DNA of 64,000 nt from Salinicola halophilus (GTDB lineage: Bacteria; Pseudomonadota; Gammaproteobacteria; Pseudomonadales; Halomonadaceae): the NCBI RefSeq assembly GCF_003206155.1, contig NZ_PZJV01000006.1, positions 60,924 to 124,923 on the forward strand. The letters run 5' to 3'. The notes beneath the pieces were generated by a model. The model had not been told where the DNA came from. It ran no database searches and saw nothing but the letters and a program-made list of their open reading frames with translations. Below are positions 28,387 through 38,705 of the stretch, piece after piece. The position numbers were made by a program, and so were the translations under genes. How positions within the stretch are numbered: the first letter of the stretch is position 1; the number at the start of each line of letters is the position of its first letter.

Positions 28387-31175
28387 GGTCGGGCCTCCCC
28401 GGTCGAATCCGGTTCGCCGATACTGACGCGCCCCCAGCACTCGCCGCGGTCAGCCGGTCGTGCCGCCAGGCTCGCCGCACTGCCGGCGGGCAGCCCGATC
28501 ACCCCGCACGGTAGGCCGGTGCCGAGGCGCGCGGGCAGCGTGACCGCCGCGTCGTCGAGCGTCAGCGTCACCGGCATGCCGGCCTCGATCCCCAGCCGTT
28601 CGGCGTCATCGGCGTTGAGCGCCAGCGCCTCCGGCGCCATGCGCGCCTGGATCGGTGCCGCCCGCCGGGACATCTCGTCGCCGCCGAAAAGCCGGGGCAG
28701 CTCGATCACCCGCCACCGGTCATCGCGGGTGGCGACCGCGGCGGGAATCGCCTCGCAGTAATCGCCGCTGACGACGGGGGCCGGGAAGAGCCGTACGCCG
28801 GGGTCACCCGCACGCAGATGACCGCCCACCTCGTCCTGGAACTTGTTCCACGCCTGCGGCGAGTTCCAGCCCGGGGCCCAGGCGAACGCGACCTCCCGAC
28901 GAGGCTCGCGGTAGCCGGAGTAGCCCTCCATGGAGAAGGCGAACGGCGTATCCAGATCGACCGGCGCCCGCGGCTCGTTGACGTCGAGATTGGCGCGCAT
29001 GGCGGTACGCCCGCTGTAGCGGTGCGGCTCGCGGGCGAGCTTGAGGCCGTGAATGCGAAAGAGCGCTTCCGGCGCGTTCTGGGCGAGCGGGGCAAAGACC
29101 GGCGCCGACTGGGCGACCGCCTCGGTGAGATCGTCGAGGAGCACGGTCTCCATCGGCTGGCGCGCAAGCGTCGCCGCCAGCGCGTGCAGCCAGCGCCAGC
29201 TCTCGCGGATGCGCGTATCCGGGCGCAGATAGCTGGGATCGAAGACCTGATAGAAACGCTGGGCGCGGCCCTCGAGGCTAACCAGCGTGCCGTCGCTCTC
29301 GGCAAACGTCCCCGCCGGCAGGCCGATGTCGGCCCGCGCCCAGGTGGGCGTGCGCTGGTGATCCAGCACCACCACGCTGCTCGCCCGGGTGAGCGCACGG
29401 TCGACGCGCTCGGCGGGTAGACGCACGTAGAGATCGTTCTCGAGGATCACCACCCCCTTCGCCGCCCCGCTTTCGAGACGCTCGAGCGCCCAGTCGAGCG
29501 ACTCGCCGCCAAGCATTTCCAGACCCACGCTATTGGCCTCGCGGCGAATCAGCGTCAGCGCCCCTTGCGTCTTCTGGCGGCGATGCAGCGCACGGGCGAC
29601 ACTACCGGCCGCTTCGAGGATGGCCATCGAGCCCAGCGACTCACCGGCGATCACCAGCGGACGCTCGGCGGCGAGCAGGTCGTCGGCGATGCGCTCGGCA
29701 AGTGCCGCGGTGGCGTCGTCCAGCGCGTCTACCCCGGGCGCGGTCGGGTCGAGCGCGTGGGCGACGGCGAAGCCGAGCCTGGCGATCTCTTCGGGGGCGG
29801 CGCGCCACGTGCCGGCGCTGATGGCGTCGAGCTTGCTCGCCTCCGGCGTCGCCAGGTAGAGCGGGTAGCCGGCGTCCTGGGCGATGGTCTTGACGGCCTC
29901 GGCGTTCCAGCCCGGTACGTCGCGGGCCTCGCTCATCGCCACGCCCTTGGCGCGAACCGCCTGACGCACGCTGAGCGCGACGCGGGCCGCACTCTGAAGC
30001 AGGTCCTCACCCAGCACGAGGATCGCGTCACAGTGTTCGATCTCGCGCAGACTGGGCGTGGCGAGTCCGGTCTCGCGGTTGAGCTCGGCCATGCGCTGTA
30101 GCCGGGTAAGCTCGCCGGCTTCGATGCCGGTGGAGAAGTTGCCGGCACCCACCAGTTCGCGCAGGCGGTGGTTGCTTTCGAGACTCGCGCGGGGCGAGCC
30201 GATGCCGATGATGTCACCGGCATCGCGCAGGCCGTCAGCGGCGCGATCCAACGCTTCGTCGATCTCCAAGAGCGTACCCGCCGTCTCGCGGGTCGCCGTC
30301 TTGCTCGCCTGCGTGCGATCGCGGCGCTCGGGCCGGGTCGGGCGGTCGTAGCGATTGACGTAGCCGTAGCCGAAGCGGCCGCGGTCACAGAGAAAGTAGC
30401 CGTTGACGTCGCCGTTGTAGCGATTCTCGATGCGCCGGATATCGCCGTAGCGCTCGCCGGGACTGATGTTGCAGCCGCTGGCGCACTGATGACAGACGCT
30501 GGGGGCGAACTGCAGATCCCACTTGCGGGTGTAGTGGTCGGAGTGGGTCTGGTCGGTAAAGACGCCGGTCGGGCAGACTTCGGTGAGATTGCCGGAGAAC
30601 TCGCTCTCCAGGGTGCCATCCTGATGGCGGCCGAAATAGATGTTGTCATGGGCACCGAATGCCCCGAGGTCCTCGCCGCCGGCGTAGTCCTGGTAGAAGC
30701 GCGTGCAGCGGTAGCAGGTGATGCAGCGATTCATCTCGTGGGCGATGAACGGCCCGAGATTCTGGTTGCGGTGAGTGCGCTTGCGAAAGCGGTAGCGGCG
30801 CCGGTCGTGACCGGTCATCACCGTCATGTCCTGCAGGTGGCAGTGGCCGCCCTCTTCGCACACCGGACAGTCGTGGGGATGGTTGACCATCAGCCACTCG
30901 ATCACCGTCTGGCGGAAGGTCTTCGCCTCCTCGTCGTCGATCGAGATGTAGGCGTCGTCCTTTACCGGCGCCATGCAGGACATCACCAGCATGCCGCGGT
31001 CGTCGTCGGCGTCCTTGTACTGTTTTACCGCACACTGGCGGCAGGCCCCGACACTGCCCATTGCCGGATGCCAGCAGAAATAGGGAATGTCGAGCCCGAG
31101 CGACAGGCAGGCATGGAGTAGGTTGTCGCTCTGCTCGACCTCGTAGTCCTGGCCGTCGACGTGAATGGTCGCCAT
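28383..31175 (-). CDS. nuoG: NADH-quinone oxidoreductase subunit G
   Basis: NuoG is the large peripheral-arm subunit with a molybdopterin-oxidoreductase-like fold. The 930 residues start [20 protein letters not shown]. The 2Fe-2S N1b ligands are in [17 protein letters not shown] and MSCMAPV. N5 is in [18 protein letters not shown], and N4 in [17 protein letters not shown]. The extra N7 cluster motif CHQCASGC plus FLCDRGR is also present, as in enterics. The C-terminal half is the degenerate molybdopterin-type domain with no catalytic role. It overlaps nuoH by 4 bp and begins 19 bp after nuoF. Confidence 0.96.
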   Translation of the reverse strand: MATIHVDGQDYEVEQSDNLLHACLSLGLDIPYFCWHPAMGSVGACRQCAVKQYKDADDDRGMLVMSCMAPVKDDAYISIDDEEAKTFRQTVIEWLMVNHPHDCPVCEEGGHCHLQDMTVMTGHDRRRYRFRKRTHRNQNLGPFIAHEMNRCITCYRCTRFYQDYAGGEDLGAFGAHDNIYFGRHQDGTLESEFSGNLTEVCPTGVFTDQTHSDHYTRKWDLQFAPSVCHQCASGCNISPGERYGDIRRIENRYNGDVNGYFLCDRGRFGYGYVNRYDRPTRPERRDRTQASKTATRETAGTLLEIDEALDRAADGLRDAGDIIGIGSPRASLESNHRLRELVGAGNFSTGIEAGELTRLQRMAELNRETGLATPSLREIEHCDAILVLGEDLLQSAARVALSVRQAVRAKGVAMSEARDVPGWNAEAVKTIAQDAGYPLYLATPEASKLDAISAGTWRAAPEEIARLGFAVAHALDPTAPGVDALDDATAALAERIADDLLAAERPLVIAGESLGSMAILEAAGSVARALHRRQKTQGALTLIRREANSVGLEMLGGESLDWALERLESGAAKGVVILENDLYVRLPAERVDRALTRASSVVVLDHQRTPTWARADIGLPAGTFAESDGTLVSLEGRAQRFYQVFDPSYLRPDTRIRESWRWLHALAATLARQPMETVLLDDLTEAVAQSAPVFAPLAQNAPEALFRIHGLKLAREPHRYSGRTAMRANLDVNEPRAPVDLDTPFAFSMEGYSGYREPRREVAFAWAPGWNSPQAWNKFQDEVGGHLRAGDPGVRLFPAPVVSGDYCEAIPAAVATRDDRWRVIELPRLFGGDEMSRRAAPIQARMAPEALALNADDAERLGIEAGMPVTLTLDDAAVTLPARLGTGLPCGVIGLPAGSAASLAARPADRGECWGRVSIGEPDSTGEARP

Positions 31176-31194
31176 GAATTCGCTCTCCTCTCTG

Positions 31195-32535
31195 CTACAC
31201 GCCGCCGACGGGAATCGGGTCCGCGTGAGCCTTGCCCTGGGAATGCGCCACGCCGCGCTCGAACTCGTCCCGGAAATAGTGAATCGCGGACGACAGCGGC
31301 ATCGCCGCCCCCGGGGCGTGGGCGCAGAACGTCTTGCCGGGGCCCAGATCACGCGCCATCTGCTCGAGCAGTGCGATGTCGCCGGCCTCGCCCTTGCCGC
31401 TCTCCAGCGCCCGCAGCAGCTTGACGCTCCACGGCAGCCCGTCGCGGCACGGCGTGCACCAGCCGCAGGACTCGCGGGCGAAGAACTCCTCGAGATTGCG
31501 CGTCAGCGAGACCATGCTCTGCGTGTCGGCGACCACGGTAAGAAGCCCGGTACCCATGCGGCTGCCGGTATTGCCGATGGTGTCGAAATCCAGTGCCAGA
31601 TCGAGATGCTCCGGCAGCAGGAAACCGGTACTGCCGCCGCCGGGCAGCCAGCTCTTGAGCGTGAGGCCGTCACGCATGCCGCCGGCGCGCTCGAGAATCT
31701 CGCGCCCGGTGGTACCCATCGGCAGCTCCCACAGACCGGGATGCTTGACCTTGCCGGAGACGCCGTAAAGCTTGGTGCCGCCGTCATCGCTGAGATTGCC
31801 GGAGAGTGCCTGGAACCAGTCGGCGCCATGGCTGACGATGCTCGGCACGTTGCAGAGCGTCTCCACGTTGTTGACCACGGTGGGGAGTCCCCAGGCGCCG
31901 GACTGCCCCGGGAACGGCGGCTTCGAGCGCGGGTTGGCGCGCTTGCCCTCGAGCGAGTTGATCAGCGCCGTCTCTTCACCGCAGATGTAGCGCCCGGCGC
32001 CGGTATGCAGCGCGATGTCGAAGTCCCAGCCGCTGCCACGCACGTCCCCACCGAGCCAGCCGTCGGCTCGGGCATCGGCGAGCGCCTGCTGGATCCGGGC
32101 GGCGGCGAGGTGATACTCGCCGCGCAGGAAGATGTAGCCCTGCTTGGCGCGGTTGGCGAAGCCGGCGAGGATCATGCCCTCGATCAGCAGATGCGGCTGC
32201 TGCTCCATCAGCAGACGATCCTTGAAGGTACCCGGCTCCATCTCGTCGGCGTTGCAGACGATGTAGCCTCGCGGCTTGTCTTCGCCCTTGACGGTCAGGC
32301 TCCACTTCATCCCCGCGGAGAAGCCGGCACCGCCGCGACCGCGCAGGTTCGCCGTCTTCACCTCTTCGGTGAGCGACTCGTAGGTGTGCTCAGCGAGCGC
32401 CTTGGTGACGGCCTCGAATCCACCCTTGTCGCGGTACTCCTGGAGCAGCACCGGGCTCTCGTCGTCGTGCAACCGCCAGGTCAACGGATGCGTCTCGGGC
32501 TGGCGTTCGCTCGCCGACTGCAGAATACGGCTCAT
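31195..32535 (-). CDS. nuoF: NADH-quinone oxidoreductase subunit F (NADH-binding)
   Basis: NuoF binds NADH and FMN and carries cluster N3. The 446 residues start [22 protein letters not shown], and the part after the first dozen residues lines up with E. coli NuoF. FMN/NADH binding is in [15 protein letters not shown] and [15 protein letters not shown]; the 4Fe-4S ligands are [12 protein letters not shown] plus the later TFCAHAPG. Start 32535 is preferred over ATG 32583 because GGGAGA lies 8 nt upstream. That ribosome site lies inside a 20-codon micro-ORF whose TGA overlaps this ATG. Confidence 0.95.
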   Translation of the reverse strand: MSRILQSASERQPETHPLTWRLHDDESPVLLQEYRDKGGFEAVTKALAEHTYESLTEEVKTANLRGRGGAGFSAGMKWSLTVKGEDKPRGYIVCNADEMEPGTFKDRLLMEQQPHLLIEGMILAGFANRAKQGYIFLRGEYHLAAARIQQALADARADGWLGGDVRGSGWDFDIALHTGAGRYICGEETALINSLEGKRANPRSKPPFPGQSGAWGLPTVVNNVETLCNVPSIVSHGADWFQALSGNLSDDGGTKLYGVSGKVKHPGLWELPMGTTGREILERAGGMRDGLTLKSWLPGGGSTGFLLPEHLDLALDFDTIGNTGSRMGTGLLTVVADTQSMVSLTRNLEEFFARESCGWCTPCRDGLPWSVKLLRALESGKGEAGDIALLEQMARDLGPGKTFCAHAPGAAMPLSSAIHYFRDEFERGVAHSQGKAHADPIPVGGV

Positions 32536-32594
32536 GTCGCGTCTCCCTGCATCGCGCGCGCTGAGTTCTCGAGAGTCAGACATTCGACACTCAT
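32532..32594 (-). CDS. 20-codon micro-ORF bridging nuoE and nuoF
   Basis: A 20-codon frame ([20 protein letters not shown]) begins with an ATG overlapping the nuoE stop (ATGA) and ends with a TGA overlapping the nuoF start (ATGA). It exactly fills the nuoE-nuoF gap. Its translation could carry terminating ribosomes from nuoE to nuoF. It has no recognisable domain, and the double overlap could be chance. E. coli is not known to me to have such a frame. Confidence 0.35.
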   Translation of the reverse strand: MSVECLTLENSARAMQGDAT

Positions 32595-33121
32595 GAGTAG
32601 CCCTCCAGCAGGCGCGGGACCTGATCCGGCGTCACCGGGCCGTGCAGATCCTCGCCGATCAGAATCGCGGGACCGCGATCGCAGGCACCCAGGCAGCAGA
32701 CAGGCAGCATCGTGAAGCGCCCGTCCGGCGTAGTCTGACCCATGCCGATCCCCAGCTGCTCGCTGATGGCGTCGCGCAGTTCTTCGTAATCGGTCAGGAA
32801 ACAGGAGCTGCTGTCGCAGATCAGGATGACGTGGCGCCCCACCGGCTGGCGAAAGATCAGACTGTAGAAGGTCGCCACGCCCTCGACGTCGGCGACCTTG
32901 AGCCCCAGCGTCTCGGCGATGGCGGGGATCGCGCCGTCCGGCACGTGGCCGTGGCGCTTCTGTACGATCTTCAACGCCTCGATGCTCGCCGCCTGCGGGT
33001 AGGGATAGTGCGAGCGCTCCTCGAGCATCGCCTCGCGGTCGGCCGGGTCGAGGACGAAGGCGTCACTGGCGATGGTCGAGGCATCGCTTAAGGTCGAGCG
33101 GCTGTCGACGGTCGGGTTCAT
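32591..33121 (-). CDS. nuoE: NADH-quinone oxidoreductase subunit E
   Basis: NuoE is the thioredoxin-fold 2Fe-2S (N1a) subunit of the NADH dehydrogenase module. The 176-residue protein has the family's [21 protein letters not shown] and the four cysteine ligands in CDSSSC and [10 protein letters not shown]. About 20 Ser/Thr-rich residues precede the fold. It starts 10 bp after nuoCD. Confidence 0.96.
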   Translation of the reverse strand: MNPTVDSRSTLSDASTIASDAFVLDPADREAMLEERSHYPYPQAASIEALKIVQKRHGHVPDGAIPAIAETLGLKVADVEGVATFYSLIFRQPVGRHVILICDSSSCFLTDYEELRDAISEQLGIGMGQTTPDGRFTMLPVCCLGACDRGPAILIGEDLHGPVTPDQVPRLLEGYS

Positions 33122-33131
33122 GTCGTCATCC

Positions 33132-34910
33132 TCATCGGTCCACGTCGGCCATGACGAAATCGATACTCCCCAGGTGCGCGATCAGATCCGGCACGAAGCC
33201 GCCGCGCATCACCGCCGGAATCTGCTGTAGATGCGGAAAGCTCGGTGTACGGATGCGCGTGCGATAGCTCATGGTGCTGCCGTCGCTGGTGAGGTAGTAG
33301 CTGTTGATGCCCTTGGTCGCCTCGATCATCTGGAAGGACTCGTTGGCCGGTAGCACTGGCCCCCAGGAGACCTGCAGGAAGTGAGTGATCAGGGTCTCGA
33401 TATGCTGGAGCATCTTCTCTCGCGGCGGCGGCGTGGTCAGCGGATGATCCGCCTTGTAGTCGCCGGCGGGCATGTGATCGATGCACTGCTGCAGGATACG
33501 CACGCTCTGGCGCATCTCCTCGATACGCATCATGCCGCGGTCGAAGGCGTCACCGTTGGCGGCGGTAGGCACCTCGAAGTCGAAGTTCTCGTAGCCGGAG
33601 TAGGGGCGCTTCTTGCGTAGATCGAAGTCGAGCCCGGTGGCGCGCAGGTTGGGGCCGGTGACGCCCCAGTCGAGCGCTTCCCGGGTGGTGAAGGCGGCCA
33701 CGTGCTTGGTGCGATCGCGCACGATGGCGTTGTCCATCATCGCCTTCTCGTACTCGGCCAGACGCTTGGGCATCCAGTCGACGAAGCCCTTGACCAGTTT
33801 CTCCCAGCCGGTGGGCAGATCGTGGGCCGTGCCGCCGATGCGATACCACGCCGGGTGCATGCGAAAACCGGTGATCGCCTCGATCACTTCGTAGGCTTTC
33901 TGCCGGTCGGTGAAGGTGAAGAACACCGGCGTCATCGCGCCGAGATCCTGCAGATAGGTACCCAGGAACAGCAGGTGGCTGTTGATGCGGAACATCTCCG
34001 CCATCATCACCCGGATCGTCTTGGCCCGGTCGGTCACCGTGATGCCGGCGAGCTTCTCCACCGCCAGCACGTAGGGGAGATTGTTCATCACCCCGCCGGT
34101 GTAGTCGATGCGGTCGGTGTAGGGGATGAAGCTGTGCCAGGACTGGCGTTCGGCCATCTTCTCGGCGCCGCGGTGGTGATAGCCGATGTCCGGTACGCAG
34201 TCGACGACCTCCTCGCCGTCTAGCTGGAGCACGAGCCGGAAGGCGCCGTGGGCCGAGGGGTGGTTGGGCCCGAGGTTCAGGAACATGAACTCGGTCTCTT
34301 CGCCCTGGCGCTGCATGCCCCAGGCCTCCGGATCGAAGCGCAGCGCCTCCTGCTCCACTTCCTGGCCCTTCACCGTCAGCGTGTAGGGGTCGAACTCGGT
34401 GGCGCGGGCGGAGTAGTCCTTGCGCAGCGGGTGACCGGTCCAGGTCGGCGGCATCATGATTCGCGTCAGATGCGGGTGTCCGTTGAAATGGATACCGAAA
34501 AGATCGAAGACTTCCCGCTCGTACCAGTTGGCGTTGAGAAAGATGTCGTGAATCGAGGGCAGCGTCGGCTCGCGCTCGTCGAGGGCGACCTTGAGCATGA
34601 TGTCGACGTTTCGCTCGATCGACATCAGCTGATAGAAGACGGTGAAATCCGATGCGGGCATGCCGCGGCGGTGGGTGCGCAGCCGCTCGTCGACGGCGCT
34701 CAGGTCGAACAGCAACGAGAATGCGCCGTCGAGTGCCTTGAGCCAACCGAGCACGTCGCGTAGCCGTTCGCGCTCGACCCAGAGAACCGGCATGCCGGTC
34801 AGCGTCGTCTGCGCCACGACCACGCGTTCGCCGAAATGGGCGATCAGCTGGGCGGCGACGTCGCGACCGCCCGGCGGGACGGCGGCGGCAGTGTCATCGG
34901 CTAGGGTCAT
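33132..34910 (-). CDS. nuoC: NADH-quinone oxidoreductase fused subunit CD
   Basis: The 592-residue protein fuses the NuoC (30-kDa) domain, about residues 1-190, with the NuoD (49-kDa) domain, about 210-592, as in E. coli and pseudomonads. NuoC shows [25 protein letters not shown] and LRKDY. NuoD shows [40 protein letters not shown] and the C-terminal [11 protein letters not shown]. NuoD forms the quinone site together with NuoB. It is separated from nuoB by 72 bp. Confidence 0.96.
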   Translation of the reverse strand: MTLADDTAAAVPPGGRDVAAQLIAHFGERVVVAQTTLTGMPVLWVERERLRDVLGWLKALDGAFSLLFDLSAVDERLRTHRRGMPASDFTVFYQLMSIERNVDIMLKVALDEREPTLPSIHDIFLNANWYEREVFDLFGIHFNGHPHLTRIMMPPTWTGHPLRKDYSARATEFDPYTLTVKGQEVEQEALRFDPEAWGMQRQGEETEFMFLNLGPNHPSAHGAFRLVLQLDGEEVVDCVPDIGYHHRGAEKMAERQSWHSFIPYTDRIDYTGGVMNNLPYVLAVEKLAGITVTDRAKTIRVMMAEMFRINSHLLFLGTYLQDLGAMTPVFFTFTDRQKAYEVIEAITGFRMHPAWYRIGGTAHDLPTGWEKLVKGFVDWMPKRLAEYEKAMMDNAIVRDRTKHVAAFTTREALDWGVTGPNLRATGLDFDLRKKRPYSGYENFDFEVPTAANGDAFDRGMMRIEEMRQSVRILQQCIDHMPAGDYKADHPLTTPPPREKMLQHIETLITHFLQVSWGPVLPANESFQMIEATKGINSYYLTSDGSTMSYRTRIRTPSFPHLQQIPAVMRGGFVPDLIAHLGSIDFVMADVDR

Positions 34911-34982
34911 GAATGGCGGTTCCCGGAAGATGAATCGATCGTCGTCGCAGGCGACGATGGGCGACGGTCACGCGTAAGCGGC

Positions 34983-35660
34983 CTAGATCCCATCGGGTGT
35001 ACGAAGCTCCGTAACGGCGATGCGCTCGTCACGATACTTCTCGCGCTGCGACGGCATCTCGGCGCGGTAGACGCCCTGATCTCCCACCACCCAGGAGAGC
35101 GGCCGGCGCTCCTGCTGAATCGACTCCTGGAGTAGCTGCAGCCCCTGAAGAAACGCTTCCGGGCGCGGCGGGCAGCCCGGCACGTAGACATCCACCGGCA
35201 GGAACTTGTCGACGCCCTGCACCACGGAATAAATGTCGTACATCCCGCCGGAATTGGCGCACGAGCCCATCGAGATCACCCATTTGGGCTCGAGCATCTG
35301 GTCGTAGAGCTGCTGAATGACCGGGGCCATCTTGATGAAGCAGGTGCCGGCAATGACCATGAAGTCGGCCTGACGCGGGGAGGCACGAATGACCTCGGCA
35401 CCGAAACGCGCAACGTCGTGGGGTGCGGTGAACGCCGTGGTCATCTCCACATAGCAGCAAGAGAGGCCGAAGTTGTAGGGCCAAAGCGAGTGCTTGCGAC
35501 CCCAGTTGACCGCCGAATTGAGCACGTCGTCGAGCTTACCCATGAAGACGTTGCGATGAACCTGCTCGTCCATGGGGTCGTCGACGCGCTGACGTTGACC
35601 CAGCGGGTAGCGTTCAGACGCGGAGTCGTCTTCCTCCGCTCGTGTCAGGGTGTACTGCAT
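34983..35660 (-). CDS. nuoB: NADH-quinone oxidoreductase subunit B
   Basis: NuoB holds the terminal cluster N2 that reduces quinone. The 225 residues start [12 protein letters not shown]. Cluster ligands are the tandem cysteines in [10 protein letters not shown], then [11 protein letters not shown] and [16 protein letters not shown] 35660 is used because the longer frame adds only five residues without a ribosome site. It lies 110 bp after nuoA. Confidence 0.96.
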   Translation of the reverse strand: MQYTLTRAEEDDSASERYPLGQRQRVDDPMDEQVHRNVFMGKLDDVLNSAVNWGRKHSLWPYNFGLSCCYVEMTTAFTAPHDVARFGAEVIRASPRQADFMVIAGTCFIKMAPVIQQLYDQMLEPKWVISMGSCANSGGMYDIYSVVQGVDKFLPVDVYVPGCPPRPEAFLQGLQLLQESIQQERRPLSWVVGDQGVYRAEMPSQREKYRDERIAVTELRTPDGI

Positions 35661-35770
35661 GGAAAGCCTCACCAAACCAGATGAAAAATCGGTCGCGGAA
35701 GTTCCAGGACGTCACGGATGGACTTCCGTCGTAATGATCGAACGCCGCCGGGGCGTACCGCCACGACGAA

Positions 35771-36226
35771 TCAGCGCACACCGGACTTGGCTCCCGGCGT
35801 GCTGGCGAGTTCGCGCGCTTTCGGCGCATCTTCGCGCCCGCGTTTGCGCGGCGCCCAGTCGAGCGCACCTACGCGGGCGTCGTAGACCAGGCCTGCCAAT
35901 AGAATCAGGATGAACACCGCGGCGCCGGCGAAGCCGGTCCAGCCGACCTCGCGCACGGAGACCGCCCAGCCGAAGAGATAAACGGCTTCGATATCGAAGA
36001 TGACGAACAGCATCGCCACGAGATAGAACTTGACGGAAAACCGTTGGCGGGCGGTGCCGGCGCCAACGATGCCGGATTCGAAGGGGAGGGATTTGCTCGG
36101 ACCGGTGCTACGCCCCCCGAGCAGGCTGGCGACGCCAATCATGAGCGTACACAGAATCAGCACTGCGACCACGAAAAACCCGGTGGCCCAGTAGCTGGCG
36201 ATCCCTGCGCTGACCTGATCGGACAT
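35771..36226 (-). CDS. nuoA: NADH-quinone oxidoreductase subunit A
   Basis: NuoA is a three-helix membrane subunit at the quinone end of complex I and the first gene of the operon. The 151-residue protein has the conserved [40 protein letters not shown] region in sequence order, with the acidic FDIE turn. The C-terminal tail is basic. GAGGG lies a few bases before the ATG. The operon promoter must lie in the 234-bp gap before thiD, but no strong consensus is visible. Confidence 0.95.
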   Translation of the reverse strand: MSDQVSAGIASYWATGFFVVAVLILCTLMIGVASLLGGRSTGPSKSLPFESGIVGAGTARQRFSVKFYLVAMLFVIFDIEAVYLFGWAVSVREVGWTGFAGAAVFILILLAGLVYDARVGALDWAPRKRGREDAPKARELASTPGAKSGVR

Positions 36227-36460
36227 GCGTTCCCTCGCAAGACGCTGAAAACCGACATCGAACGCGCGATGTCGTAAGTTTACGAGTCTACTCTCAAGGG
36301 GTCGGTCCTACTGTTTGACGATCGTCTTATTGCGAACGCGCGATCGCTCTGGAGCAGTGTCATTTGGCGCATAAAAATCGAATGACCGATCCCCGTGCTG
36401 GGTTCCCCCGGCACCTTGTTTTAGGCTAGTCGCTCTGTTCTCGCTTGCAATGTCGAAACC

Positions 36461-37303
36461 ATGCCGATCTCCCAATCTTCGAATGGACCTCACCGTCCCC
36501 CCAAGGCACTGACCATCGCCGGCTCCGATCCCTCTGGCGGGGCCGGACTACAGGCCGATATCAAGACCTTCTCGGCGCTCGGGGTCTACGCCACCAACGT
36601 CATCACCGCCGTCATCGCCCAGAGCACCCAGGGGGTGCGCGCGGTGGAACCGGTTTCCGCCAAGATGATCGCGATCCAGCTCGACCACCTGCTCGACGAC
36701 GTCAAGCTCGACGCGGTCAAGATCGGCATGGTGGCCAGCCGCGAGGTCGCCGAGACGATTCGTGAATGCCTCCAACGCCGCCGCCCGCGCTGGATCGTGC
36801 TCGATCCCGTCATGGTGGCCAAGAGCGGCGACCGGCTGGTGGATGACGAAGGATTGCGTGCCGTGCGCGACATCCTCGTTCCGCTGGCGGACGTGATCAC
36901 GCCTAACCTGCCCGAGGCTGCAGCCCTGCTCGATGCGCCGGTCCCTGATGATCTGGCCGGGATGGAAGCGATGACCGCGCGACTCGCCGCGCTCGGCGCG
37001 CCCTACGGGCTACTCAAGGGAGGGCATCTGCCCTTCGCGCGCTGTCCGGACCGACTCTGGACGCCGGAGACCACCCGCTGGCTGGACGCGCCCCGACTGA
37101 CCACGAAGAACCTGCACGGCGCCGGCTGTGCGCTCTCCTCGGCCATTGCCGCTCAGCTGTCGCATCTGCCGCCGGGAGAGACCGCCGTGGAGCCGGCGAT
37201 CGTTGCCGCCAAGCAGTGGCTGCACGCTGCCCTGGAAGCCAGTGAGCGTCTCGACGTTGGCCAGGGCAAGGGGCCGCCCCACCACTTTCATGCCTGGTGG
37301 TAG
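36461..37303 (+). CDS. thiD: hydroxymethylpyrimidine/phosphomethylpyrimidine kinase
   Basis: ThiD phosphorylates hydroxymethylpyrimidine and its monophosphate in thiamine synthesis. The 280-residue ribokinase-like protein shows ALTIAGSDPSGGAGLQADIKTF, VKIGMVAS, LDPVMVAKSGDRL, ITPNLPEAAALL, LLKGGHLP and the anion-hole loop NLHGAGCALSSAIA with the catalytic position in the GAGC turn (GTGC in most relatives). It is divergent from nuoA and not linked to thiS-thiG at 51-52 kb. Confidence 0.93.
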   Translation: MPISQSSNGPHRPPKALTIAGSDPSGGAGLQADIKTFSALGVYATNVITAVIAQSTQGVRAVEPVSAKMIAIQLDHLLDDVKLDAVKIGMVASREVAETIRECLQRRRPRWIVLDPVMVAKSGDRLVDDEGLRAVRDILVPLADVITPNLPEAAALLDAPVPDDLAGMEAMTARLAALGAPYGLLKGGHLPFARCPDRLWTPETTRWLDAPRLTTKNLHGAGCALSSAIAAQLSHLPPGETAVEPAIVAAKQWLHAALEASERLDVGQGKGPPHHFHAWW

Positions 37304-37572
37304 CGGCAGGCCAATGCAGTCGCGAACCAGTGCAGCGGCAAGCCTAATACAGCGCGATTCGCCGACGTCCTGACCTGCCCATGGCGCAGCGCGTCACCCT
37401 GCCAGGGGCCGCCGAACCGGCGATCGGTGTCGCGTTCGAAATAGGCCGGGTCGGGCCGTGATAGCGTGGAATGCCACACGATAGCCAAGCGTCACCGTTG
37501 GATCACACGATTTGACAGATGTCGCTTCCTATCCTCTTCTGAACTGGGTAAACAACGACTAAAGGGACCCCT

Positions 37573-38613
37573 ATGAAGACGCGCAACGTAGCGACCGGCA
37601 TTCTCGCTTTCGGCATGATGAGTGCCGCTTCCACCGCCCTTGCCGACACCTGGCGCTTCGGCCTGGAAGAGACCGAGGGCAGCGTACAGTACGAGTACGC
37701 CATGGCGTTCAAACAGCTCATCGAAGAGAAGAGCGACGGCGACACCACCGTCGAAGTGCTCCCCTATGGCGTCTGGGGTTCGAGCTATTCGACCCTCTAT
37801 GACGCGATTCAGAGCGGCGCGATCCCGCTCTCCTTCGGCTCCGGCTTTCTCGGCGGCACGGTTCCCGAAAGCCAGCTGATGAGTTTGAACTACGTCATGC
37901 CCAACGATCAGCGGGAGACGGCGGAGATTCTCAACTCCGACGCCTTCATGAAGAGCGATGCCTGGCAGCAATCGTTCCGCGAGCGCGATCTGGTACCGCT
38001 GGCCGCCCTCCCCGAGGGCTACCAGGTGTGGACCGCCAACAAGGCGATCGAGACCCCGGAGGACATGGAAGGCCTGCAGATCCGCGTCATGGACAACAGC
38101 CTGCTGCGCTCCACCTATCAGGCCTACGGCGCCGCGCCGATCACCATCGCTTACGGTGAGCTCTACAGCGCGCTGCAGCAGGGGCAGGCCGAGGGCAACA
38201 TCCAGCCGGTCTTTGCTCACGAGAACATGGGCTTCTACGAAGTTCAGGACTACATGATCTTCGCCGAGCAGTCGCAGTTCATCGCCAACCTGATCGCCAA
38301 CGAAGAGTGGTATGACGGCCTCTCCGACGATCAGCGCGAAATGCTCGACTCGACCATCGACGAGATGGTGGAGAAAGGCGACGAGATTCAGAGCCAGCTC
38401 AACGAAGAGCGCCTGGCGACCATCGAAGAGAACAGCGACATCGAAGTGATTCGTCTCGACGAAGAGCAGCGCGGGCGTTTCCGCGATCTGGCGCGCCCGG
38501 TGCGTGACGATTTCGTCAACCTGGTCGGCGAGCGCGGCGGCGAAGCGCTCGACATCGTCCTCAAAGAGGTCAAGTCGCGCGGCTCCGAGACCGGTGATGA
38601 CAGCGACTCCTAA
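37573..38613 (+). CDS. dctP: TRAP transporter substrate-binding protein (DctP family)
   Basis: This 346-residue periplasmic protein should capture an organic acid or related solute and hand it to the DctQ/DctM permease. The signal peptide ends STALAD. The DctP fold shows GVWGSSYSTLYDAIQSGAIPLSFGS, the conserved arginine segment LQIRVMDN that typically binds a carboxylate, and GELYSALQQGQAEGNIQP. The C-terminus is acidic. AAGGGA precedes the ATG. The membrane subunits lie on the opposite strand just downstream in tail-to-tail orientation, so this gene has its own promoter and terminator. Confidence 0.92.
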   Translation: MKTRNVATGILAFGMMSAASTALADTWRFGLEETEGSVQYEYAMAFKQLIEEKSDGDTTVEVLPYGVWGSSYSTLYDAIQSGAIPLSFGSGFLGGTVPESQLMSLNYVMPNDQRETAEILNSDAFMKSDAWQQSFRERDLVPLAALPEGYQVWTANKAIETPEDMEGLQIRVMDNSLLRSTYQAYGAAPITIAYGELYSALQQGQAEGNIQPVFAHENMGFYEVQDYMIFAEQSQFIANLIANEEWYDGLSDDQREMLDSTIDEMVEKGDEIQSQLNEERLATIEENSDIEVIRLDEEQRGRFRDLARPVRDDFVNLVGERGGEALDIVLKEVKSRGSETGDDSDS

Positions 38614-38648
38614 ACGTCGCAGTGACTTCTAGGGCTGCCGCCCACGAG

Positions 38649-38680
38649 AACCCGGAAGCATTGCGCTTCCGGGTTTTTTT
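38649..38680 (+). terminator. intrinsic terminator of dctP
   Basis: An 11-bp stem (AACCCGGAAGC / GCTTCCGGGTT) with a five-base loop is followed by seven T residues. It stands between dctP and the convergent dctM and separates the two transcripts of one transporter. Confidence 0.94.
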
Positions 38681-38705
38681 GCCCGCTCTCGCCGAGCGGT
38701 GCACC

